Below are positions 35,248 to 47,350 of a stretch of DNA of 64,000 nucleotides, in pieces. The notes under the pieces are model-generated. The model was not told where the DNA came from. It saw only the letters and a program-made list of their open reading frames with translations, and did no database searches. Each line of letters starts with the position of its first letter. Position 1 is the stretch's first letter. A program made the translations under genes and the position numbers. Source of the DNA: Nautilus pompilius (Eukaryota > Mollusca > Cephalopoda > Nautilida > Nautilidae); contig JACATO010002135.1 in assembly GCA_018389105.1 (NCBI GenBank), positions 434,001 through 498,000 of the forward strand, given 5' to 3'.

Positions 35248-35248
35248 G

Positions 35249-35443
<195 letters not shown>

Positions 35444-35446
35444 CAC

Positions 35447-37277
35447 AAACGTTCCAGCTAATAGGGTGTTAACATGTTAACAGTCACGATAAATAGACTC
35501 CCACAGGCCACTAACTTGAAAAGTAGATTAGCCCTCGCGCCGAGAACATTCTGGTACGAACGAACGTTCTGCGTGACAGCAGCATGCTTCAGTTCCAGAA
35601 TGCCTTCTCTGAACAAAATGAAGTAGCTACGGGCTCGCTTCCCTACCCTGTCCGTGCAAATATCTGCAACGAAGATTTCGAAGGATCGGCGCTAACACCT
35701 GCAAATAAGAACTGACTAAGTGCGTTGGTAACACAAATTCTTCCATAGCCAAAGAGATGAGATATCTTTAACAGATATTAGATCATCTAAGCAACACTCA
35801 CCCAGCTATCAAATTTACCGCAGAGATGGAAAACAACTCCCAACTGATTTCACAGATTTTCTGGGGGTTTTTTGGTAAAAGGAAAAGTTAATTATTAGTG
35901 TGTGCAGGAAAGAAAAAAAAAAACCATATACTGGACATCGATTTCGCTTCGACTCAAATGGTTATCGAGGAGTCAAAGATTCCATTAACTCATCCGGCCT
36001 CAAAGCAATAACCCTTTACCCACCAAGGTTATGATTTAGTCCGTCGACTAATGGCTGCGGAGAGAAACGTTGGACCGTTCAAACCAAAAAAAGTTTAAGA
36101 AAACCAGGGCGGAAGATCGGCCAGGCTGGATCAGCTGGGAAAGCCAGCATTAGCGGACCATGCGTGGTCATGTGACACACAGTCTCCCATCTCTAAACAT
36201 AAGCCGCAGCACTGTAAAGAGAGAGAGAGAGAGAGAGAGAAACAAAGTGAAAGTGAAAGTAGTGATCGGCGTGGCTCCGTCGCCCAACACACCGAGAAAA
36301 CCGTGTGTTGAGATGAGTGAAATCTGGGAGAGGGGGGGGCCTAACCCCCTCTACTAACAGAAAACAAGGTTTAAATATTTCGAGGATTACTGTCTAATCG
36401 GAAAGATTCCCAGGATGCACAGCGTGCTAAAGCGTAGGTGGCAAAGCAGGGAAAGATTTCCGAAAAGTTACTTCTCTAATTATGTCCATTGACAAGGTGG
36501 ATGGAAACGTCAAAAATGTCCAGTTTCTGACACTCCATAGGTGATATACAGGTTACGGCTAATTAAAATTTTAAAATTATGTATATATTTATTTTTATTA
36601 TTTTAAAAATACGGAAAATGAAACTTGATTACCAAGGAAATACTCGGGTACTGTGAGATTTATTTCCGCTCTGTATGGTAGCGTTTTGAAGAAACCTTCT
36701 GTTGGTATTCTAGGAAGTAATACTGTCTCAGCGGCGCTATAAGCTATGGAACTACGTATAGTCAGATTTCTTGCCGGCACGATTGACTCCCCGGAGATCG
36801 TGTCTGCAGTCCGGGTGATCGTGGGTGGATATTTGAAACTTTATCCACAGTTGCTACTGGCTAAAGTAATTCACGAAATAAAAGCATAATAAGTATTTTA
36901 AATGCAGGAAGTGACAACCCAACGACGAGAAACCGAAACGAAAAGCGGAAGGGCACCGAATGTTGTAAGTGCTCGAATATGACCTTTGACTTGCAGAATT
37001 AGGCTGGCGAGTTCTGCGGGCCAGCGATTATAGTCTCGACATTCCTTACAGCGCTATTTGCTCCACCATCACTAAATCCATCTTCGTTTTCTTTCGTAAC
37101 AAAAAATTTCCATGGACAATTTTAAAGATAAATTTCTTACAGAATAGAGTAATTCTGATAGTTTCCTAAAGACTTTCACCTTACAGAAATGAGGCTATTT
37201 TTAAAGTATCTTTGGTAGATGATGTCGCATGCTATCCACTAAGAGATAACATGACACAACACATGTTATGGTACACG
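35447..37277. other. gene-less stretch
   Basis: A (GA)n run lies at about 36217-36241. Short frames only. Confidence 0.4.
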
Positions 37278-37325
<48 letters not shown>

Positions 37326-37331
37326 TCTCTT
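37278..37331. repeat. (CT)n array
   Basis: A CT repeat grading into CCACCTCCCTCC-type pyrimidine-rich DNA. Confidence 0.93.
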
Positions 37332-39080
37332 TCCACCTCCCTCCCCCCCTTCTCCATCACTCTCTCATGACCAGAGTGAATGCGAAGACCACAAATTGTC
37401 TAAAACGCAAGAACTAAACAGCCATCATAATTTTTTTCAAACTACACACCAATCTAACGGATCCTTAAGGATTTTTAAAATACCTAAAAGGAGTGATAAC
37501 TTCCCTTTAATTTAAAAAACAAAGACAGCGGACAAGCAAACGAGAAACTGTCCTTTAAGACTCTAATCTTAAAGGGAAAAGGTCAAGGAAAAATTAAAGT
37601 GTAAATTAGCCGAAAAAAACAAATGCCTTGGTAACTTGAATTTACGTACTTAAACTAACACGAACACTAAGTAGGCAAACTGCTGGAAAACAGACTGCTG
37701 TCTTAGGGACAAAACGTCACGGGAGGTTGGAAATCATGACATCACCGTTGTCACGTGGCGTCGCGAGCAATTGCTTCTGTCGGTTTCCCTGAAAAGAGCC
37801 CGGTTTTTAACGTTCTCGCTTAACAGACATTCCAAGGTCCAATCTGATATCAGCCCCCTGTCAGTCACAACATTCTAATTTCTGCCTGAGCGGAGTAATT
37901 ATACTAAGACCAGAAAACGAGGCAGGGGGGGATAACCCTGGTTTGCCAGATTGAAGTTGATGTCGCTAAGGTTTTCTCGCTAGGATGAGGTACACTAACA
38001 CTAAAAAAGAATACTACAGGTCGAAATAAGACCTCACTTATAAACAGCTGTGGCGGCCGGTCGTGGAACCGACCCAGCTCCCAACACACACTTGCAACTT
38101 CACACACACACCCCAAAATTTGCACCACATCCCCCCAAAAGATTTTAAATTTCACCCCCCCCCCCGTCATCCGAATTACCTGCGTCGTCAGCCTCCCTGA
38201 CCCACTCCGAAGACCATCAGTGGCTTTCTGACGTTCATTACGCGTTTAAAAAACAAATACAACAACAACAACAACAAAAACAAATATCGATTCGACACCA
38301 AAGTAGGGATTGGGATTTTAAAAAGTGCGAGAATATCACCCCCCCTTTTTCTTTCTATTTTAGGGATTTGGTGATATCTTTATGTTAGGATGGAGAAGTC
38401 CATTTCCCTGTAAGTTTCCGGCCACAGCCATCGAGGCCGGTACCTGAGTCCGCACGCCTGTACTCCGTACTCTTCTCTTCAGCTTCCTTCTCTTCCAGAC
38501 ACATGTCAGTCATCACCGCTTTTCCTAGCTGCGGGCTGCTGTTGCGCGCGTTGGGCATCCACTGAAATAAAGTCTGCCTTATTCTTCACCCGGATCGGTT
38601 CTAATATAAACAGGATTAGCTTGTTTTTCTTTTTCTTTTTTTTGCATTAGCAGGGAGTTCAGACTAAAACCATCGACTAGCGTCAAGCTGTCACAAAATA
38701 AATTACAGTATTAACCTGAGCTACATTAACACACACACACATACACACACACACACACACACCAGTATCTTTTGAAATCATTAAAATTAAACAGACATTA
38801 GTATTATCCTCATTAGACTGCTCTATCTGTTACTTCTTTTAACACGTTCCTACACAAAAATGTCTCATGTAACATAAAACTATCTATCAGCACGATGACA
38901 TTGTTTTCATATAAATGACACAGAAAAGAAGATGTCTGATCTGAATTCAGGCCAGCCACACAAAATGTCAGTTTATCCCTCTCCTAAAATTCAGCTTCCA
39001 CGCATAAATTTCGGCAATATCCTAACTGAACATTAAACTGTCACAAAAATATCGATATTGCTTTACCCTGACATTTAAGT
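37332..39080. other. gene-less stretch with (AC)n
   Basis: (AC)n at 38729-38762 with one AT interruption. A C-run lies near 38154-38165. No gene seen. Confidence 0.45.
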
Positions 39081-39096
39081 TACAGACATAACTGTC

Positions 39097-40520
39097 AATA
39101 TTGCTTTCCTCTAAGGACCATTTGCCACTCGTATATAAGTCGATATTGCCTTCCCCAAAGGTCCAGTTGCCAATCGTATATAAGTCGATTTTGCCTTCCC
39201 CTAAGGACCATTTGCCACTCGTATATAAGTCGATATTGCCTTCCCCTAAGGTCCAGTTGCCACTCGTATATAAGTCGATATTGCCTTCCCCAAAGGTCCA
39301 GTTGCCACTCGTATATGTCGATATTGCCTTCTAATGGTCCAGTTGCCACTCGTATATAAGTCGATATTACCTTCCCCTAAGGTCCAGTTGTCACTCGTAT
39401 ATGTCGATATTACCTTCCCCTAAGGTCCAGTTGTCACTCGTATATGTCGATATTGCCTTCCCCTAAGGTCCAATTGCCACTCGTATATAAGTCGATATTG
39501 CCTTCCCCTAAGGTCCAGTTGCCACTCGTATATAAGTCGATATTGCCTTCCCCTAAGGTCCAGTTGCCACTCGTATATAAGTCGATATTGCTTCCCCTAA
39601 GGTCCAGTTGTCACTCGTATATGTCGATATTGCCTTCCCCTAAGGTCCAGTTGCCACTCGTATATAAGTCGATATTGCCTTCCCCTAAGGTCCAGTTGTC
39701 ATTCGTATATAAGTCGATATTGCCTTCCCCTAAGGTCCAGTTGCCACTCGTATATAAGTCGATATTGCCTTCCCCTAAGGTCCAGTTGTCACTCGTATAT
39801 AAGTCGATATTGCCTTCCCCTAAGGTCCAGTTGTCACTCGTATATAAGTCGATATTGCCTTCCCCTAAGGTCCAGTTGCCACTCGTATATAAGTCGATAT
39901 TGCCTTCCCCTAAGGTCCAGTTGCCACTCGTATATAAGTCGATATTGCCTTCCCCTAAGGTCCAGTTGTCACTCGTATATAAGTCGATATTGCCTTCCCC
40001 TAAGGTCCAGTTGTCACTCGTATATAAGTCGATATTGCCTTCCCCTAAGGTCCAGTTGCCACTCGTATATAAGTCGATATTGCCTTCCCCTAAGGTCCAG
40101 TTGCCACTCGTATATAAGTCGATATTGCCTTCCCCTAAGGTCCAGTTGCCACTCGTATATAAGTCGATATTGCCTTCCCCTAAGGTCCAGTTGTCACTCG
40201 TATATAAGTCGATATTGCCTTCCCCTAAGGTCCAGTTGTCACTCGTATATAAGTCGATATTGCCTTCCCCTAAGGTCCAATTGCCACTCGTATATGTCGA
40301 TATTGCCTTCCCCTAAGGTCCAATTGCCACTCGTATATAAGTCGATATTGCCTTCCCCTAAGGTCCAGTTGTCACTCGTATATGTCGATATTACCTTCCC
40401 CTAAGGTCCAGTTGCCACTCGTATATAAGTCGATATTGCCTTCCCCTAAGGTCCAGTTGCCACTCGTATATAAGTCGATATTGCCTTCCCCTAAGGTCCA
40501 GTTGCCACTCGTATATAAGA
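39097..40520. repeat. 45-bp minisatellite with 180-bp higher-order period
   Basis: About 32 units built on GTCGATATTGCCTTCCCCTA plus AGGTCCAGTTGCCACTCG plus TATATAA. Units alternate between GTTGCCACTCG and GTTGTCACTCG. In 39.8-40.2 kb the order is C,C,T,T repeated, so blocks of four units (180 bp) are identical; lines 180 bp apart match base for base. A two-base-shorter junction (TATATGTCGA) recurs. As 45 is divisible by 3, frames stay open: 290 codons on plus (39444-40316, period SILPSPKVQLPLVYK) and a minus frame with YEWQLDL. Conservation is at DNA level, so I do not call a protein. Confidence 0.96.
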
Positions 40521-41939
40521 AAATTATGTCCTCGCCCAAAGTCAAAAGATCAATTTACCGTATTGCGACTAAAGATGCTATCTACACTTTGTTGGCTTTT
40601 GATGTAAACTCTCCTTATTAATATTTTTTTATTATAATAAACGTATTGGTTTTATAATGATCACGATTGCTAACCGGTCGAAGTGATCGATACGAAAAAT
40701 GTCCTTTCTCCATCTCCTTTTAAATTATGGGTGACAAAAAAAAATAGCGCATGCTAGAGGCCGTTAATCTATAAATAACATTCGTGACAGGTCTGCCCAC
40801 TGCACGACTGGCCAGCTTCCACTCGAATTTGCGAGAAGCTCTAATTGTTGTGAACCTCGATCACCGTCAAATCCGTCGCTAGTGAGAACACAAAACATCG
40901 ACCCAGGTGACAGTCTCTCCCTGTTCGCGCTATTTAAACAGACAGAAGGGTGGAGTTGTGGCGGAGATACCAACAGGCGCTAAACGCCCCATGCGACATC
41001 CCAGCTCCCCAGACTGCTGATGCCTCTGGCGGCGCGTGGTCGAAGAGGGAGGGAAGAGCTTTCGTGTTTTTGCAGCCTCATTCTATTGCAGAGCCGGATG
41101 ACACCATGCAAATGCCAAAGCGATGTGACAGGCCCGAGCCTAACCACATCAAGCATCTGTTGAGATGTCCTGGAACGAGACACTCGACGCTACCTTCTTC
41201 TCTGGACGAACGACGCTCGGTGATCACTGAACAATGTTTAGAACCACCGCAATATGCCTCTCTGCACCACGTGGAAACTATGTCGAGCACCCCGAGCGGA
41301 AGTGTAAATTAGAAAACCCTAAAGATTACTAAGATCGTGTTTGTTCATTCCACACTAATGTCGGCATCTCGCTCGCACCTGCTGACCTCACAAAAATTAA
41401 AGTCCGTCTTTTCCAGCACTGACGAATAGTTCGCACTTGCGCATTGTTCCCTAACACATTAACCACACCTTTCGTCTCGCGGAAGCGTCTTTACGGCCGC
41501 GGGAACTTTGGGACATCACATTTTAAGCAAAGCAACGACTTGTCTGTCACATGACCGTCCTCTTGTAACGATCTTAAGAATAGCGCAAATAAGAACACAG
41601 TAACTTTTAAAAGGTGCGAAATTGCGTAAGTTTCTGTAAAGGAGGTCTGCGGATGTCGACAGACAACATTAACACCTCCATAATAGCGTTATGCAGCCGG
41701 CTTGTAATCACCGATCCAAGTAGATTCCTGCGCGCGCGCGCGCGTTCGAGAAAGATATCCCAGAATTTGGGACACCGGATAAAAAAATAGTGCTTTTATA
41801 AAATCGATAGATGGGGCAAATTTTATATGGGTATTCCATAATTATAGATAATAAACGTTCTCTGTTGGTTTGTATCCGTGTGGCGTACAAAAATAAAATA
41901 TCGGTACTCGTGTTTAAATATTATTTTTAACTGACATCT
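40521..41939. other. gene-less stretch with (CG)n run
   Basis: A pure CG alternation lies at 41730-41744. Plus-strand frame 40950-41312 (120 codons) and its antisense partners are open in a GC-rich patch, but no family is recognised. Confidence 0.35.
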
Positions 41940-42386
41940 CGTTTTAGTTACTGATACTAATTAACAATAACCGATAACGTGAGAAGAGACTGGTGCATTC
42001 TGGGACAAAATTCGTTTACGTGAAAAGAGACTGGTGCATTCTGGGACAAAATTCGTTTTAGTTACTGATACTAATTAACAATACCGATAACGTGAGAAGA
42101 GACTGGTGCATTCTGGGACAAAATTCGTTTTAGTTACTGATACTAATTAACAATAACCGATAACGTGAAAAGAGACTGGTGCATTCTGGGACAAAATTCG
42201 TTTACGTGAAAAGAGACTGGTGCATTCTGGGACAAAATTCGTTTAGTTACTGATACTAATTAACAATAACCGATAACGTGAGAAGAGACTGGTGCATTCT
42301 GGGACAAAATTCGTTTTAGTTACTGATACTAATTAACAATAACCGATAACGAGAGAAGAGACCGGTGCATTCTGGGACAAAATACC
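41940..42386. repeat. compound 73/41-bp tandem array
   Basis: The long unit of about 73 bp contains TAGTTACTGATACTAATTAA and GACTGGTGCATTCTGGGACA. The short unit of about 41 bp (CGTTTACGTGAAAAGAG start) is the long unit with an internal deletion. The order is long, short, long, long, short, long, long, so the deletion derivative was amplified together with its neighbours as a higher-order block. Confidence 0.92.
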
Positions 42387-45324
42387 CTTCAGCTTTGAAA
42401 AATTAATTAACCAGAATATATTTATCGGTATTTTGAAGAGAAATAATAAATAAAAATTACATAGATATTTAGGTAGATAAACAAATATATACGTAGGTAG
42501 ATATATAATAGGTTATACGAGCAGATATAAATAGATAGAATTTTAGAAATTTTAATTTCCCTGTCTTTTCAATAAAAATTCTAAATATATGCAACGAAAT
42601 CAATCGGAAAATATTTTATAATTCAAAAAAGAAACGCACGAAGTTTAATAATTTTAAATTAAAGCGTCTGTTTTTTGAACGATTGTAAATGTTGGTCTCC
42701 TAGTGAAAAGACAAAGTCAGAGTTCCTAGGTGTTTTGCTCGGGTGGGTCTGATCGGTCCCCTGCTCTCTAGTTCTGGCTGCCACCTTGAAATAACAAACG
42801 CGGGAGGAAGCTAAAATTACGATTTCCAAGCCGCCCGAATACCGCCAAAAGTCCCACCTGCCTGTTTAGCTCACCAAGCGTTAGCTTCCTCCATACACCC
42901 GATTATTTCCTCGTAATATTGAGCACACAGATGGAGAGGACTTCTTTATCGTGGTTCCCAGACCTGAGCCGGCGGGCGTAGGAACAGCGTATATTATTAG
43001 TAAAAAGGTAAATCGAAAGAAATAATGTGCTTCCGTGCTTTCCGAATGTAACATTTTAATTCACACACACACACACACACACACGTGGACGCGAAAATGA
43101 TACAAGTACATGGAAAACTCCGTAGCTTTCAATTTACCTGTATTTGAAATAGATAGAACCTAAGAATTATTTTAAACGGATACAGAAAGTTAGATTAGAT
43201 ATTCAGGATGAAACATTGGTGGTGGCCAGTACGAGGTAGCTTTCTGCTTCCAGGTGATTTTAGGTTCCTGTGGTGGTCAAAAGTGGAAAATACCTGTTCG
43301 CACAGGTGAGATGAGGAGAAAGGAAAAGAGGGGGTATAGGGCGTGTACGCAAGGTTTTTTGTATTTGCTATTAACACCACTCCAATACTTAACGGGGGTC
43401 TTCCCTCATATTTAGTGTTCTGAAAGCTGCTATCAGAACACAAGTTAATCCTTTATCCTGTCATATCCCCGACAGATCTGAGCCCTCAAAAGGTTTGTCA
43501 CAAAACGGCCGGCGGAGCAGCCAATCGTCTCCCTTAGGAAGGCGGCCCGCAATGGTAGCGTTTTCGATTTCCTCTTTGAATTCATCCAAGCTCACAAACG
43601 ACGAGAAATCTCCACTTTCAACACGACCTTTTTTACTTCTTTTTTTTCCAAAACCTAATTTCCCTTCGAGAAAACCTCGAATTCTGTCCGGCCTATCGTA
43701 AACCTTTGTGTTCACGCCTCGTAAGTAGGGAGTCGGACGGACCGCGTTATGAGATCGTCCGCTACGGTTCACAAGAAAGAATTCTGAGACCGGTTAACAC
43801 GCACAACACAACTGGGCATCAACGGGTGATGTGAGTGAGGGCAGAACAAGCACAGCCTGTGCGGGTGGGTGACATCAGTCCAAAGCTGGTGTCTCCGGAG
43901 AACGGTCAATAACCTTCCGCCGAACTGTCCGCTGGAGCGGGAGTCACGAAGGGGTCCGTCCTTACCTTCGTGGCGCTGTTCTTGAATGGCTTCCGATAAA
44001 TTATGTTTCTCTGAGGCTCAGTCTGCCTCACCCCTGTCGTCTGGATCTGGGATCTTCCCCCATCGTTCAGATTGCCACCAGACCAACGGCACATGGACTT
44101 CTCACCTCTTTCCTTGTGTGTGTGTTAAGGGGGAGGGGCGGAGTCACCCTCACACGGTTGAAACTGTCCATAGCCGGCCAGTCAACTTCGGAGGGCGGGT
44201 GGCATATCCTAAATCTACCCCATCGTGTGACACAAGAGTTGAAAGAAGCCGACTGGTTTTCACAGGTGAGCGTGTAGTCCAAACAGGAGCCGACGAACTA
44301 CGAACCGGTTATATTCTTCGCCAGTCCGACTCCGGCCCGGCTCCACTGGACAGTTTTTAATCCACTCCAATTCTGTTCTGGGTCGACTTCCCGCTTGCGA
44401 GTTCATACAAAATCCAGTAATTTTGGTAAAAACATCTGCCAGATACGCGAGCTAGCAGGACCATTAACCACACGTCCAAAGTAAGAACAAGATCGAAGTT
44501 TCTGATCCCTCAAATAAACAAAACATTTCCTTCTTTTATTCAAAGATTCAGAGCAGAACTTTTCCTCCAGCGAACCTCGGAGAGAGAGAGGCGAGTTTTG
44601 TGTTGCCCGTAATTGCAGCAGCCCCACTCAGAGTCACTCCGATCTACTTTCAGTTCGCGAAAAAATGTTCTGGTAATTCGCAAATCGCTTCGCCTGACGC
44701 CTAAGTAGGCAGGGTCTCGCAGCCGAAGATATCCGCCCTAATTCCACCAGCCCTGTCTCGAGAGGTTACTGTCGGCATTGGAGCTCCGATCAAGCTGAAG
44801 AATTAGATTCCCTGTGCCCGATGATGGCTTTTCGTTTTTTGACTGACGTACTCTGCCATTTCTTAAAGCTTCAGATTTCGGAATAGTCTTAATTTTATCA
44901 CGGCTAATCACCCAAGCAAACTTCCTGCGATTTTGATGGAAGCGAGAACTACAAGATTTTCGGTTATAGTGCGAAACTTCGAAGCTTTTGTTTGGCTGTT
45001 GTTGTTGTTTTTTTCCCAGTGGGAGAGGCCAATCAAGTGGCTAGAAAGTTCTAAAGCATCCCACGTAGAACAGAAGTGCGACGACGCGAGTTCTGAACCT
45101 CTGTGGGAGAACAGCTCTTCTGGTTTCCGCGTGTTTATCCTTCAAGTGGCTGCGGCGGCCTGTGTTCGAACGTCTCCGTCGGTGAGCGATTTCTGTGGTT
45201 CCGTTCGGTAATATTCCATCGCATATAACACGCTGACGAAGCGATGTATTATCCCTGTTTGAACCAAACGCACAAACAAGGCACGAGGAACTGGTCCCAC
45301 GTAACTTCGCGCTTACTCTGTTTC
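42387..45324. other. gene-less stretch
   Basis: (AC)n at 43061-43084. 43.5-45.3 kb is GC-richer with overlapping frames of up to 124 codons on both strands; none shows a known motif or consistent exon signals. Confidence 0.35.
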
Positions 45325-45660
45325 TGCTGTTGTTGTTGAGCGAGTTGGACTTCCGAACGAGGTTCTTGCAATGGCATCGCATCCCGTAAAGACAAGTGGC
45401 CTGTTCTCTGACGAGTCCTCCTCGTTACTGAGAGATGTTCGTCGAGCCGACAAACGGCCCGGTCCCCCGACACCGTGGGCCCCAAGGACCCGGGAGCTCT
45501 CTCTCGCGTCGGACACCAAGGAGAAGTCGTACAGCTGTTTCACGCTATGGCGATCATCAGCGACAACTCTCCTCCGACCCCAGCCTGGGATCGAACCCGG
45601 TACAAGAGCAACGGTCCCCTTACGGAGCTAACCCGCTACCACCTGCCCCACCGGGGCCGG
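45325..45660 (-). mobile_element. tRNA-derived SINE with (CAA)n tail
   Basis: On the minus strand the head reads GGTGGTAGCGGGTTAGCTCC (A-box region, about 45625-45645). A perfect B box, GGGTTCGATCCC (45588-45599), follows. A body of about 240 bp comes next, and the 3' end is CTCAACAACAACAGCAG (about 45325-45342). The head is a clear RNA polymerase III promoter arrangement. Its body (GACTTCTCCTTGGTGTCCGA and on) differs from the core-domain SINEs, so this is probably a second family. Overlapping frames of about 76-124 codons are shadows. Octopus and squid genomes are known to hold tRNA-derived SINEs. Confidence 0.7.
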
Positions 45661-47284
45661 TTTGTTTCTGCTGTGGGCTCGGAGTCACTTTTAATCGCAC
45701 TATCACTTGCCACAGGTCTATCAGAAGGCACGTTCTTTTGAGCCTAAACTCGGTCGCCAAGTCACATGACCCAGTTCCGGAAGTTCATAATAAAATGTCT
45801 GATATCTAAAATCAGAATTGTTACGCGAAATCTGAGGCCATTATCTATACGCGGTATTTTATATTAATCATAAATAAATTGGTTAATGCGCAGTAAATAA
45901 ATTAAAGTATACAAATACTTGTAATGTATATGTTCACCCAGATTTGTATTTGATCAACAGTTGTCGCGCACCACGTGACTATGAATTGCTATGGAAAATC
46001 TATATAATGCCCACCTGGAGGGCTGACGACCACTTGCCATTGAATTGCGTCTGTAACTCGCCGAGACTGCCCACAAAGGGGTTCATTTTTTTAAAATATT
46101 TCTCATAGTTTCTCGCCTGCTCCCTAGAAAGGTTTCCGTTAACCCAACCCAGGTGGGGGGGTACGTGGACCACAGACTGAGAACCACTGTTCTATACAAA
46201 TACGTATTCTTGTCAGTTAACAGTATCCCTAACAAATCTTCCTGCTATACAAGACGACTTCAACTAACTCTGGACAGCCGTGCCCAGCCCGATACATACC
46301 TATTTCAGAACCGACTTTCTTCTTTGCCAACAATTTTCAGATGTCGATTTTTTAAAAAACGACGACATAACTGCTTTTCCTAATGGACAAAAAATGGCTG
46401 CCAGTGACGTCTCGAAGAGAGAGTCACTACGTTAAGCAAGGACGTACTTTGTGTTTCTGCTCTCAAGACGAATATCGACAGGTATCGGGCAATAGTACCG
46501 AGTATATTACAAACGAAACCAGCCCTGCTATCGACAACGACAATGACAAGAACATGACGAGTTCGTTTATTTGCCTAATCTACAGCCATGACCAAACGTT
46601 TTTCATCCTCATCAAAGGAATAACAATAGAATAAATTATCTTCACACCATGCCCATATCGCTTGAAAGTGTACCACTTCTAAATACCTTCTCTAGAATAT
46701 CTCTAACGGTGTCGTCACACCTCGGGTAATCTTTTCTGAAATCAAAGGTCTGCATATTAGATTTCAAACTGTCACATTTTCCAATTTTTGTTATTTCTCC
46801 CCTTAAGTATATGTTCAAGTAACACTGATTGTTATGCAAATTCTGCGAGTTTAAGTTGACTTTATCAAGCAAAATTAGAAAAATTCTAGAGTAATGTAAA
46901 ACTTTTGGCTGAGGCTGTGTTACCTGTATTAATTATTCCAATCTTTTTTTAAAATTCGACAAGGTATGTGAACATATGCAAATCATTTGAAACGATCAAC
47001 ATTAAGAATAAATTGATGTTTTCCAACTAAAGTAAATTCCAATTAACAGTCTTAACCCTGTCCAGTCAAAACGCACCCAAATTATATAAATTGTAATCAG
47101 TCAACATCTCATACCTTTCCCAAAAAACAGAGAGAAAGAGTTGGCAGTTTAAAACATCACTTTGATAATATATTCAGACTGTTTCCCAAAACATCTGCAA
47201 TGTCAGTGAAAAGGGTTTTCGCTTTAAAGTCTTACACTAATAGAGAAAGTAGAAAAGAAGATAACTTCTTATTCTGACGTCCAA
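45661..47284. other. gene-less stretch
   Basis: Short frames only. No element recognised. Confidence 0.4.
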
Positions 47285-47350
47285 CGCACTGTCTGTCTAG
47301 CGTTGGTGTCTCTCAGGATGCCAGGTGACACACACTGGGTTCGTATCCAT
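47285..47350 (+). mobile_element. tRNA-like SINE head
   Basis: TCTAGCGTTGG (47296-47306, A-box-like) and GGTTCGTATCC (47338-47348, B-box with one mismatch) are spaced as in tRNA genes. The ends do not pair into an acceptor stem, so this looks like a SINE head rather than a tRNA gene. Confidence 0.35.

Noticed and set aside
39444-40316. 290-codon repetitive frame as a possible structural or silk-like protein
   Set aside because: There is no signal peptide, promoter, polyadenylation context or codon-position bias visible. The minus strand is also open, and the 45-bp period alone explains the openness. It is kept as a finding, not as a gene.
47285-47350. Functional tRNA gene
   Set aside because: The boxes are present, but the flanks do not form an acceptor stem and no clear anticodon stem was found. 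It was called a SINE head instead.
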